From: Bacteroidota bacterium
GTDB lineage: Bacteria; Bacteroidota; Ignavibacteria; Ignavibacteriales; Melioribacteraceae
Length of the DNA: 35,898 bases
Direction: 5' to 3'
NCBI GenBank assembly: GCA_021820065.1
Contig: JAKAEE010000029.1
Coordinates: 1 to 35,898, forward strand
Shown here: piece after piece, positions 7,671-13,526 of the stretch
Numbering within the stretch: position 1 is the first letter of the stretch
Layout: every line of letters starts with the position of its first letter
Position numbers and translations under genes: made by a program
The notes under the pieces: model-generated
Databases searched by the model: none
Told to the model about the DNA's origin: nothing
The model's input: only the letters and a program-made list of their open reading frames with translations

Positions 7671-7862
7671 GAGCTTATGAAATGGGTGGTATATAAGAGG
7701 CATATTATTATTAAAGAATGTATAATCACCAATAAAGAATATCGGTAACTCAATAATTGTTCTTGGAATACAGCCACTAATGACCTGTCGGATTTAATTA
7801 AGAAAGATCTTATTTCTCACAGCAATTTACCTAGTGCTGGTTCTTATTTTACTTTGAAATAA
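7671..7862 (+). pseudogene. Decayed second winged-helix module of the AlbA_2 regulator
   Basis: In a different frame from the intact gene, translation reads LMKWVVYKRHIIIKE, then ITNKEYR, a stop, and then TATNDLSDLIKKDLIS and SAGSYFTLK before a final stop. This parallels the C-terminal module of the 440-residue protein (ITNKDYQ, TALRDLDELVNKNLIE, KGTYYVLR) element by element. It is best read as a duplicated winged-helix module lost through the internal stop and the frame change at the TGGCGG array. Confidence 0.7.
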
Positions 7863-8020
7863 TTGCACAAGAATTGCACAACAATTGCACAGTAATGGCA
7901 TATTATCGAATATGAAAGATTTTTACGGCTCACAGTTATTTATAAGGAACTTGCATCGGAGTTGCAAGGGAGTTAGTATGGAATTGCATCATAATTGCAT
8001 CAATTGCATCACAGTTGCAT
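7861..8020 (+). repeat. TTGCAC / TTGCAT short repeat arrays
   Basis: AATTGCAC occurs at 7861, 7872 and 7883 (11 bp spacing). The related A(A/G)TTGCAT occurs at 7982, 7993, 8002 and 8013 (11, 9, 11 bp). Isolated TTGCA words lie between. The same 9/11-bp rhythm is seen in the TGGCGG array upstream. The second array sits just before the ATG of the next gene, so copy number could affect its expression. Confidence 0.65.
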
Positions 8021-8039
8021 CATTAATACGGTCAAGACA

Positions 8040-8630
8040 ATGGGCCTAAGCATTCACTATCAAGGAAGATTTGGTTCTCAAGCATCTCTCGCAGAAATGA
8101 TCGAAGAGGTAAAAGACATTGCAGAAATCTATCATTGGCAATACACTATTTACGAACAACAATTTCCGTCGAATAAATTCGATACTGATTGCTACAATGA
8201 AAACATTTTCGGAATAAGTTTTACTCCTCCCGAAAGCGAGAGCATATGTTTATGTTTTTTATCCAATGGCCGAATGAGTAGTATTGCCAATCTTAAATGT
8301 TTTGGAAATTCAACTCGTGAAGATTATCAAAAGTATTTGTATATGATTTCAACTAAAACACAGTTTGCCGGTAGTGCTGTTCATAAACTTATAATTCACT
8401 TGCTAAAATATATCAACGAAAAGTATCTTCAAGAATTTGAGCTAATTGATGAAGGGCATTATTGGGAAACCGGAGATGAAAAATTACTTCACGAAACATT
8501 CAAAGAGTATGACTCTCTGCTTGATTCGGTAGAAGATGCAGTCAAAAATGTACCTAAGATACCAGACGAATCATTCGAAGATTATTTCAGAAGAGTGCTG
8601 GATTTAATAAATAAAAGGAACAATCCCTAA
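8040..8630 (+). CDS. Conserved protein of unknown function (MGLSIHYQG-type)
   Basis: This 196-residue soluble protein starts MGLSIHYQGRF. I take ATG 8040 as the start because the frame upstream of it is repeat DNA and similar proteins begin with this motif. It has acidic helical stretches (SLAEMIEEVKDIAEIY, DESFEDYFRRVLDLIN), a few Cys and no membrane segment. I know the start motif from uncharacterised Bacteroidota-group proteins but no function. No good ribosome binding site is visible; the TTGCAT array ends about 20 bp upstream. It converges with the holin gene with a gap of 13 bp. Confidence 0.7.
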   Translation: MGLSIHYQGRFGSQASLAEMIEEVKDIAEIYHWQYTIYEQQFPSNKFDTDCYNENIFGISFTPPESESICLCFLSNGRMSSIANLKCFGNSTREDYQKYLYMISTKTQFAGSAVHKLIIHLLKYINEKYLQEFELIDEGHYWETGDEKLLHETFKEYDSLLDSVEDAVKNVPKIPDESFEDYFRRVLDLINKRNNP

Positions 8631-8643
8631 ATCATTCACAAGA

Positions 8644-9036
8644 CTAATTCTTTCTAATTTTCTCAACAATTTTTTCACCCGTTCTCCCAACCACATAACC
8701 GCCCAGCCCAATCTGTAACAAAGTCCAAGCTTCACCACTTAATCTGAAAGCGAGCCAACCAAAAGAATCACACACAACAAGAATTAAAAACGTCAGCATT
8801 GTAATTGGTCTCCAATTCCGTTGTAACCAGCTTTGTCCTTTCGCTTCCGCTTCAACAATTCTACTTTGAGAATCGAGAAGCTTCGCTTCATATTCCAATG
8901 CTTTACCTAAAAACTCATTCTCAATTTTTGTCAACTCATTTTTGAGTTTTCCTCTTTCTTCATCAGTTGTTGTGAGATTGTCTATCAAATCCGTAATTGG
9001 TTTTACAATACCGCCTAAAAAATCCAGTACTCCCAT
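8644..9036 (-). CDS. Phage/GTA-type holin (3TM family)
   Basis: This 130-residue membrane protein begins with an amphipathic helix (VLDFLGGIVKPITDLIDN) and a charged coiled-coil stretch, then NWRPITMLTFLILVVCDSFG and LLQIGLGGYVVGRTGEKIVEKI as hydrophobic segments. The QRNWRPITM motif and length match the GTA_holin_3TM family, which permeabilises the membrane for an endolysin. A strong AAGGAGGA site precedes the ATG. It is the last of three leftward genes: M15 peptidase, small coiled-coil membrane protein, holin, a lysis-module order. Confidence 0.8.
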   Translation of the reverse strand: MGVLDFLGGIVKPITDLIDNLTTTDEERGKLKNELTKIENEFLGKALEYEAKLLDSQSRIVEAEAKGQSWLQRNWRPITMLTFLILVVCDSFGWLAFRLSGEAWTLLQIGLGGYVVGRTGEKIVEKIRKN

Positions 9037-9037
9037 A

Positions 9038-9298
9038 TTATCCTCCTTCCTTTTCTGAATGCTGACGGCTGACTGCCGAGAGCTTCACATTGTAAATCTC
9101 TCGAATAATATTTTTCTCCACTTCACTCAATTTATTATGAAGATCTTCGAACCTGGACAAATAATTCTTCTCGATCGAAGATGATTTCTTTTTCGTTTCA
9201 TCTACATCCTTCTCAATTCTCTTTATCCTGGACCAGAACAAAAAATTGACAAGACTAACCAAACCGCCTATAACCCAGATAAATATATTCTGATTCAT
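9038..9298 (-). CDS. Small membrane-anchored coiled-coil protein (lysis cassette)
   Basis: The product has 86 residues from ATG 9298, chosen over an upstream GTG because GAGG is well spaced. One N-terminal membrane segment (IFIWVIGGLVSLVNFLFW) is followed by a long Lys/Glu coiled coil (RIKRIEKDVDETKKK, SRFEDLHNKLSEVEKN). The topology resembles small phage proteins found beside holins; a spanin-like or holin-accessory role is possible but unproven. It stops 2 bp before the holin gene. The short ORF immediately upstream begins with a near-copy of its N-terminus. Confidence 0.65.
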   Translation of the reverse strand: MNQNIFIWVIGGLVSLVNFLFWSRIKRIEKDVDETKKKSSSIEKNYLSRFEDLHNKLSEVEKNIIREIYNVKLSAVSRQHSEKEGG

Positions 9299-9305
9299 TT
9301 TCACC

Positions 9306-9395
9306 TCAATAAGAAAGTCTTGTCATCCTGAACGCAGTGAAGGATCTAAAACTCAAAAGCCCACCAATAATCCATATGTAAATCTTTTCATTCAT
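9306..9395 (-). pseudogene. Truncated N-terminal copy of the coiled-coil protein, cut by a repeat
   Basis: A 29-codon frame reads MNEKIYIWIIGGLLSF, matching the downstream gene's MNQNIFIWVIGGLVSL, and then turns into RSFTAFRMTRLSY, encoded by the repeat at 9319-9347, before the stop. Its ATG overlaps the peptidase stop (TGATG). It looks like one member of a tandem duplication that was truncated when the repeat inserted, though a translated 29-residue membrane peptide cannot be excluded. Confidence 0.65.
9319..9347. repeat. GTCATCCTGAACGCAGTGAAGGATCT interspersed repeat
   Basis: This is a single copy of the CTTGTCATCCTGA...GAAGGATCT repeat type, which I recognise as widespread in genomes of the Bacteroidota-Ignavibacteria group. 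It lies inside the truncated copy of the small membrane protein. Confidence 0.65.
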
Positions 9396-9916
9396 CAAAC
9401 ACTTCTCACGTCTAGCGTTTCACTTTTCACAGTCTCATACACTGTTTCCCCATGAACTTTTTTCGAAATCATCACATCTTTACGATTCAATTCACCATTC
9501 CAAGAAACATGAATCCATCCCGCCTCGACTCGCCTGTCAAGGCGAGGCTGGTTCCCGAATTCATAAATCAATTGATCGAATAATAATTTCTGCAAGATGA
9601 TATTAAACACATCGACTAAATTCATTGATGGAACAATGAAATCCGCAGCTTTTCCTTCGAGATGTTGTGAGTTAAATTTTCCGCCGACAGCAGCATTCAC
9701 ATCGAAAGATCGAAATCCGGAATTAATAAAAATCGAGACCGCAATAATTTCTCTGAGTGGTTGAAGAACATTCACACAAAGCAATCTCAAATTCTCGATC
9801 TGTTTTTCATTTGGTTCATTCTTATAACCATGTCTTTCCGCGACTTGTGAAATTGTAAACTCATTAAGAATAAAATTATTTGAGAGCCTTGTGCTGAGCG
9901 AAGTCGAAGCGTTCAT
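9395..9916 (-). CDS. M15-type D,D-carboxypeptidase / phage endolysin
   Basis: This 173-residue peptidase M15_3-like protein cleaves peptidoglycan peptide stems. Zinc ligands are visible as H85 and D92 in SQHLEGKAADF and H136 in WIHVSW; INSGFRS and AAVGGK are typical of the family. There is no signal peptide, consistent with export through the neighbouring holin. Three parts are repeat-derived: the N-terminus (NASTSLSTRL, from 9886-9911), a loop (QPRLDRRVEAG, from 9519-9551) and the C-terminus (YETVKSETLDVRSV, from 9403-9438), all outside the zinc site. It heads the leftward lysis-like trio. Confidence 0.87.
   Translation of the reverse strand: MNASTSLSTRLSNNFILNEFTISQVAERHGYKNEPNEKQIENLRLLCVNVLQPLREIIAVSIFINSGFRSFDVNAAVGGKFNSQHLEGKAADFIVPSMNLVDVFNIILQKLLFDQLIYEFGNQPRLDRRVEAGWIHVSWNGELNRKDVMISKKVHGETVYETVKSETLDVRSV
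9403..9438. repeat. Quasi-periodic TCTCACG/GTTTCAC tract at the peptidase 3' end
   Basis: Short near-repeats of TCTCACG, GTTTCAC and TTTTCAC encode the last residues of the peptidase. The tract has the same style as 2585-2631. Confidence 0.45.
9519..9551. repeat. CCCGCCTCG palindromic insert in the peptidase gene
   Basis: CCCGCCTCGACTCGCC...GGCGAGGCTGG forms a stem. It adds about ten residues in frame just before the WIH zinc ligand and shares its arm with 2810-2840. Confidence 0.65.
9886..9911. repeat. GTGCTGAGCGAAGTCGAAGCG insert at the peptidase N-terminus
   Basis: The GAGCGAAGTCGAAG core belongs to the same repeat class as 9319-9347. Here it forms the first codons of the peptidase (NASTSLSTRL), so it may have supplied or moved the start. 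Confidence 0.6.
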
Positions 9917-10463
9917 TTGCTTTTCCTATTAATCTGTTGCTGATGGCTAAAAGCTAATTATTGATTGCTGTCAATTCACTGTAATTCACCTTACATCAGA
10001 GGAAAGATTTTATTGATTAGCAGCCTTGTGTGAGGGTCTCAGCTCATCAAAAAAAATGTGACAGCCAGTATTACATAACGAACATTATGCTAAAGTCTTT
10101 GGTCAGTCCCAACAAAAACGTATTTGAAGTTCTGTCATCTCAGCATAATGTTGCATTATATAAACTCGGCACAAAGAAATACTAATCGCCTCATCATCGC
10201 TCATTCCGGTCGTGGATTCCCACACACCTTCATTCGCTTACATTTTTTAGCCGCTCGTTTCGTGTCGCCGAGTCTGGCACACACTCCACTCGCTCCACTA
10301 AAAACAATCAGTGTAGATCAGTTTAATCCATGTAATCTGCGTTCTATTCATTTCATGTGATTTTCATTCTCTTTTGAAAACAAAAGAAAACAAATCATAA
10401 ACATTGAGCGTTGACGAACTTTCCTGTTGTAAATAATTTTGAGTAAAAGATTTGTTTAGTTCG
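9917..10463. other. Gene-poor region, about 550 bp
   Basis: This separates the leftward lysis trio from the rightward genes. It has a quasi-repeat tract of GCTGATGGCTAAAAGCTAAT type near 9928-9948. A perfect 11-bp inverted repeat lies at 10081-10091 (AACATTATGCT) and 10142-10152 (AGCATAATGTT). A pyrimidine-rich TTCATTCG/CTCGCTCC-like stretch lies near 10190-10300. A 78-codon rightward frame inside it is low-complexity and unlikely to be a gene. Confidence 0.5.
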
Positions 10464-10763
10464 ATGCACAAAAAATTATTCGATATTACGCGGATCAGAT
10501 CTGAATCTAAATTCCAGAAGTACAAGGAGCTTGGACTGATCAATGAATTGGTCCTTCGCAATCTTCAGATCAAATCTGAGTATCTGGAACTAAGGAAGAC
10601 TCACAATCAGATTGATGCAATCTTCATCCTCTCTGAAAAGTATAATTTATGTTACGATTCGGTAAACACAATTCTGTTCCGGAAACGACAAATTAAGCCG
10701 GTTTCTTTTCCCTCATCTACCAAGCCCCTAACAAGCCAGTATCAAGCCACTGCCAAGCCATAA
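10464..10763 (+). CDS. Small hypothetical protein with HTH-like segment
   Basis: From ATG 10464 (MHKKLFDIT) this encodes about 99 residues. The middle is helical (KYKELGLINELVLRNLQIK, YLELRKTHNQIDAIFILSE), and KYNLCYDSVNTILFRKR looks like a helix-turn-helix recognition segment. The tail is Ser/Thr/Pro/Gln-rich, encoded by AAGCC words. The TTG four codons upstream is a possible but less likely start. Function is unknown; a small regulator of the DUF6266-like gene downstream is conceivable. Confidence 0.55.
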   Translation: MHKKLFDITRIRSESKFQKYKELGLINELVLRNLQIKSEYLELRKTHNQIDAIFILSEKYNLCYDSVNTILFRKRQIKPVSFPSSTKPLTSQYQATAKP

Positions 10764-10916
10764 GAACCCATCAAACCATCTTTCCGATATTTTCCTTTTC
10801 TCTTAACAAAACTTGATAACAGTGCTGAGCGAATCCGATGCACACTTTCACAATATTACAGTGAACAACACAACCTTGTATGATATTCTTGTCAAGGAAA
10901 AACAGAGTGTCTAGAA

Positions 10917-10953
10917 TTTCCCGTTCTGCATTCTGCACTCTACATTCTAAATT
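10917..10953. repeat. TTCTGCATTCTGCACTCTACATTCTAAATTC quasi-tandem tract
   Basis: Near-repeats of CATTCTGCA/CATTCTA stand just upstream of the ribosome binding site of the DUF6266-like gene. They have the same style as the other quasi-periodic tracts of the left region. Confidence 0.45.
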
Positions 10954-10971
10954 CATTAAGGAGGTACAACC

Positions 10972-11655
10972 ATGGCTATCGTAAATGGAAATGTCATCGG
11001 AAACTTATCCGGAAAGCTTGGCAATCTTTCCGCGCGGACAGTTGACGGACGCACTGTCTTAGCAGCTCGTCCATCCAGCTTCAATGCAAGTCAAGAACCG
11101 GCTGTACTGGAAGTTCGACAGAAATTTTCCGTCACTGCAAAATTTGCAAGTGCTGTTCTTGCTCTTGCTACTCTCGTTTCAATCTGGAAAAAAGCTAAGA
11201 ACATTGCCGGTTCTGTTTTCAACGAAGTATTCCAGAACAACTTCGCTCATTCTTCCACGGACAAACCAACAGAGCAGAACATTCTCACTCCGGAAGGATT
11301 TCCTCTGCAGATTGCAGTTGCTGCAGTAGCAGCAGACAAAGTAACTGCAACCATTCCGATTCTGAATACGGCATCCGTGTTCGGTCCGGAGGAAGTCAAT
11401 CTTTCTGCAAATGCTATCGTCTGTTACCATGATCCAGCGAATGCAGAAGATGAGCCGTTCAAAATCATTTCTCTTTCAAAGGAAGTTGCTGCACACAACT
11501 TCGCTCAGACATACGATTTAGAAATCGATCTGAACGCAACTCAAAAAAACATTGCTGCAAAGTATCAGCACAGCATTTTGTATGTGTGTGTCGTAACCAA
11601 AACCGCAGATGGAAAAGTTATTCAAAACTCTTCCACCTTCACAAAACTCAACTAG
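10972..11655 (+). CDS. DUF6266-like protein
   Basis: The product has 227 residues and starts MAIVNGNVIGNLSGKLGNLSARTVDGRTVLAARPS. The repeated Gly-rich N-terminus (xGxxGKLGxLxxRTxxGxTVLxxxP) is what I recognise in DUF6266-type proteins of the Bacteroidota group, which are often linked to phage-like or repeat clusters. The rest is beta-rich (VTATIPIL, SILYVCVVTKTADGK) with an Ala-rich helical part, suggesting a structural or exposed protein, but no signal peptide is seen. The ribosome binding site TAAGGAGGT is near-perfect and a strong hairpin follows, so it appears to be a well-expressed single-gene unit. A virion or decoration role is speculation. Confidence 0.7.
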   Translation: MAIVNGNVIGNLSGKLGNLSARTVDGRTVLAARPSSFNASQEPAVLEVRQKFSVTAKFASAVLALATLVSIWKKAKNIAGSVFNEVFQNNFAHSSTDKPTEQNILTPEGFPLQIAVAAVAADKVTATIPILNTASVFGPEEVNLSANAIVCYHDPANAEDEPFKIISLSKEVAAHNFAQTYDLEIDLNATQKNIAAKYQHSILYVCVVTKTADGKVIQNSSTFTKLN

Positions 11656-11662
11656 TCATCTC

Positions 11663-11698
11663 AGAAAATGGGTTATCATCTTTGATAGCCCATTTTCT
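11663..11698 (+). terminator. Strong hairpin after the DUF6266-like gene
   Basis: AGAAAATGGGTTATCA and TGATAGCCCATTTTCT form a 16-bp stem with one G-U pair and a 4-nt loop, starting 7 bp after the stop codon. The 3' arm itself is T-rich (ATTTTCT). Confidence 0.8.
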
Positions 11699-12386
11699 CT
11701 ACATCCCTTTAACTCACAAATTTGCGCTCACAAAAATCGATTCGCTTAAAATTGTTCGCTAAGTAAAAGCACGCTCTGTTCGGCTCATTCATTCCATTCC
11801 GTTTCATTCCATTTCGATTCACTCATTCGTTAAATTGCTAACCGCTCCACAAAAACTGCTGACGTTCGCTCCTCTTCACGTCACAACTTTTAACCGTTCC
11901 GCAGCAAATAAACTCATTCGTTCACTCCATTACATTTCACTTCATTCCGTTCATTCGCCTCACACAGCTAAAACCTGTCCCAATGAATAGAGGGATCAAA
12001 AGCGAATAGTTCGGGCACAATTTTCCGCATCCAAAAATTCCGTCCTCACTATACTTTCATTCCCCGGAAATCGGGGGCTTCGCATTTTCATTTTCCAAAT
12101 TGGTTGGTTCCCCCGAACATCGTGGTCAGTTTAATTCATAATAATTTTGCCCGCCATGAGACAAGCTTAGTATTATTCGAATCTTGGTATCCAATCGGGG
12201 TAAGGGTATATGAAACTTGTCTTGCCCTTGCTTTTTTCATTCGTCCCTCATTAAAAAGCGAGCAATACTGCGCCCTTGCCTTGAATTATCATCTTTTCTT
12301 ACACCAACATGGTAACAAGCCATTATTTCGCAAAGGCATGACTAAGCGGGCAAAATATGTTTTTTTCACAGTGCAAAAGGTGTGTC
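11699..12386. other. Long gene-free region with TTCATTCC-like low-complexity DNA
   Basis: From about 11740 to 11960 the strand is made of loose repeats of CATTCCATTCCGTTTCATTCC and CGTTCACTCC type without a fixed period, resembling 10190-10300. From 12144 to 12356 an 11-bp inverted repeat (ATTTTGCCCGC / GCGGGCAAAAT) encloses about 190 bp with smaller internal complementary arms. A 103-codon frame across it has no recognisable content. I see no tRNA or known RNA here. Confidence 0.5.
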
Positions 12387-12575
12387 GTGGTATCTGGTAT
12401 CGTTCATTATTCTAAAAGGCATAAGGGTTTTCTTGTGCGGTTAATTCAATCAAAAGAAAAATTCTTGGTTAATGTATTTACAGGCAATGGCAGTTTGCAT
12501 TCTTACAATTTTACTTCGCTTACAGCTGCTCAAAATTTTCTAAACAGTTTTATCAAATCACTTAACAAATCGTAA
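12387..12575 (+). CDS. Small hypothetical protein upstream of the ArdC-like gene
   Basis: This is an open frame of about 62 codons. I favour a GTG start at 12387, preceded by AAAAGG, over an ATG ten codons upstream. The product (GIVHYSKRHKGFLVRLIQ, NVFTGNGSLHSYNFTSLTAAQNFLNSF) looks like a compact beta-alpha protein, without a known domain. It ends 13 bp before the ArdC-like gene on the same strand, so the two are probably one transcript. Confidence 0.45.
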   Translation: MVSGIVHYSKRHKGFLVRLIQSKEKFLVNVFTGNGSLHSYNFTSLTAAQNFLNSFIKSLNKS

Positions 12576-12588
12576 AGGAGTTATAGCA

Positions 12589-13023
12589 ATGTTATCAGAA
12601 GAACAGAAACAACAAAAGAGGCAAGAGAAAAAAGAAAAGATCATTCGGATTAGAAAAACTCTTTCGGAAATGTCGGAAAAACAACGCCAAGCTATCGCTG
12701 ATAAGTACGGCATCGTTACGGTAGAAGGGCATTTACTCACACCACACAATCAATGTTTCCTTGTTGCTCAACTCGCCTCGCTTGACGCAAGTCGAAGCGG
12801 GTCAAAAATTAATTTTACTATAGTTGGCGGGTTTCAGCAATGGAAGAAAGCTGGAAGAATAGTTCGCAAAGGCGAACATGGTTTCTTAATCCTGGTTCCA
12901 TCAAAAACTAATTCCGAAGAAAATTCAGAAATGGTTTCTGATTATGAAGATGTTCACTTTTATTCTGCTACTGTGTTTGATATTTCCCAAACAGAAGTAA
13001 TAGCAAAATCGGAAGCTGCATAA
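12589..13023 (+). CDS. ArdC N-terminal-like ssDNA-binding protein
   Basis: The product has 144 residues. A basic helical N-terminus (KQQKRQEKKEKIIRIRKTL) is followed by an ArdC N-domain-like core: VGGFQQWKKAGRIVRKGEHG, then LILVPS, and FYSATVFDISQTE, which correspond to the family's QW...G..VRKGE.G and VFDxSQT motifs. The family binds single-stranded DNA and protects incoming plasmids and elements; this copy lacks the C-terminal metalloprotease part of full ArdC. The stretch LASLDASRSGSK is encoded by the repeat at 12772-12803. AAAGGAG precedes the ATG. Confidence 0.78.
   Translation: MLSEEQKQQKRQEKKEKIIRIRKTLSEMSEKQRQAIADKYGIVTVEGHLLTPHNQCFLVAQLASLDASRSGSKINFTIVGGFQQWKKAGRIVRKGEHGFLILVPSKTNSEENSEMVSDYEDVHFYSATVFDISQTEVIAKSEAA
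12772..12803. repeat. CTCGCCTCGCTTGACGCAAGTCGAAGCGGGTC insert in the ArdC-like gene
   Basis: This is an imperfect palindrome with GCTTGAC/GTCGAAGC arms. It lies in frame between the helical N-terminus and the ArdC-like core and is a diverged relative of 2810-2840 and 9519-9551. Confidence 0.55.
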
Positions 13024-13030
13024 GCTTCCG
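13010..13030 (+). terminator. Hairpin at the end of the ArdC-like gene
   Basis: CGGAAGCT and AGCTTCCG form an 8-bp stem with a 5-nt loop spanning the stop codon, followed by GTTGTTTCTCTTATTT. Confidence 0.55.
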
Positions 13031-13257
13031 GTTGTTTCTCTTATTTGACTATTTCATTATATTAAAAATGAAAAAAGTTCGAAGCCGATTAGAAGTTATT
13101 GTTCTTGAAAACACAGAAAAGTTTTATTGGTTCGGCAACCTTGAACTTTCTTGGATGTGTTTTCCTAAAATATTGGTCATGTTGGAATTGGAGTCCATAC
13201 ATACTCCATACATTCAGCGGTAAAATCAGCGTGACAGTTCAAACTTACAAAAACAAG

Positions 13258-13288
13258 AAAGCCCGATTATAAATTATAATCGAGCTTT
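13258..13288 (-). terminator. Terminator of the tRNA-Lys gene
   Basis: On the minus strand AAAGCTCGATTATAA pairs with TTATAATCGGGCTTT, followed by CTTGTTTTTG. It starts 6 nt after the tRNA 3' end. Confidence 0.75.
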
Positions 13289-13293
13289 CTAAG

Positions 13294-13366
13294 TGCACCC
13301 TGGGGGATTCGAACCCCCGACCTGATGATTAAGAGTCATATGCTCTACCAACTGAGCTAAGGGTGC
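13294..13366 (-). tRNA. tRNA-Lys (anticodon CTT)
   Basis: The minus strand folds as a standard cloverleaf. GCACCCT pairs with AGGGTGC in the acceptor, TAGCTCAGTTGGTAGAGCA forms the D arm, the anticodon loop is GACTCTTAATC with CTT at the anticodon, and the T arm contains GGTTCGAATCC. The discriminator is A and CCA is not encoded. Its 3' end points toward the mobile-element genes on the left, the orientation expected if a tyrosine recombinase integrated at the tRNA 3' end; the second att copy would lie outside the window. Confidence 0.97.
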
Positions 13367-13475
13367 GGTGCAAAAATAAATAAAATAAGTCACCGCACAA
13401 AACATGAAATGAATTTCGCTTTAGATAAGACTAATTAAATTTGGGAAAAAAATTACGCTGGATAAATTAAAAGTA

Positions 13476-13510
13476 AAGATGAACCCGCCAACAACAAGCG
13501 AGTTCATCTT
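13476..13510 (-). terminator. Terminator of the amino acid permease gene
   Basis: On the minus strand AAGATGAAC pairs with GTTCATCTT around an inner CGC/GCG pair set, followed by TACTTTTAA. It begins 17 bp after the permease stop. Confidence 0.7.
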
Positions 13511-13526
13511 AGAATAAAGGCTTGAT

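Noticed and set aside
10124..10360. A 78-codon rightward frame
   Set aside because: It is composed of low-complexity CATTCG/CTCGCTCC-type DNA with no ribosome binding site and no recognisable protein features.
12144..12356. Possible retron ncRNA, because of the long-range inverted repeat
   Set aside because: No reverse transcriptase gene is present anywhere in the window, so only the structure is reported.
12104..12415. A 103-codon rightward frame between the DUF6266-like and ArdC-like genes
   Set aside because: It has no domain and no good start signal, and it runs across the inverted-repeat region into the start of another small gene in a different frame.
13032..13223. A 63-codon rightward frame after the ArdC-like gene
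   Set aside because: It starts directly in the terminator hairpin region, lacks a ribosome binding site, and has no recognisable content.
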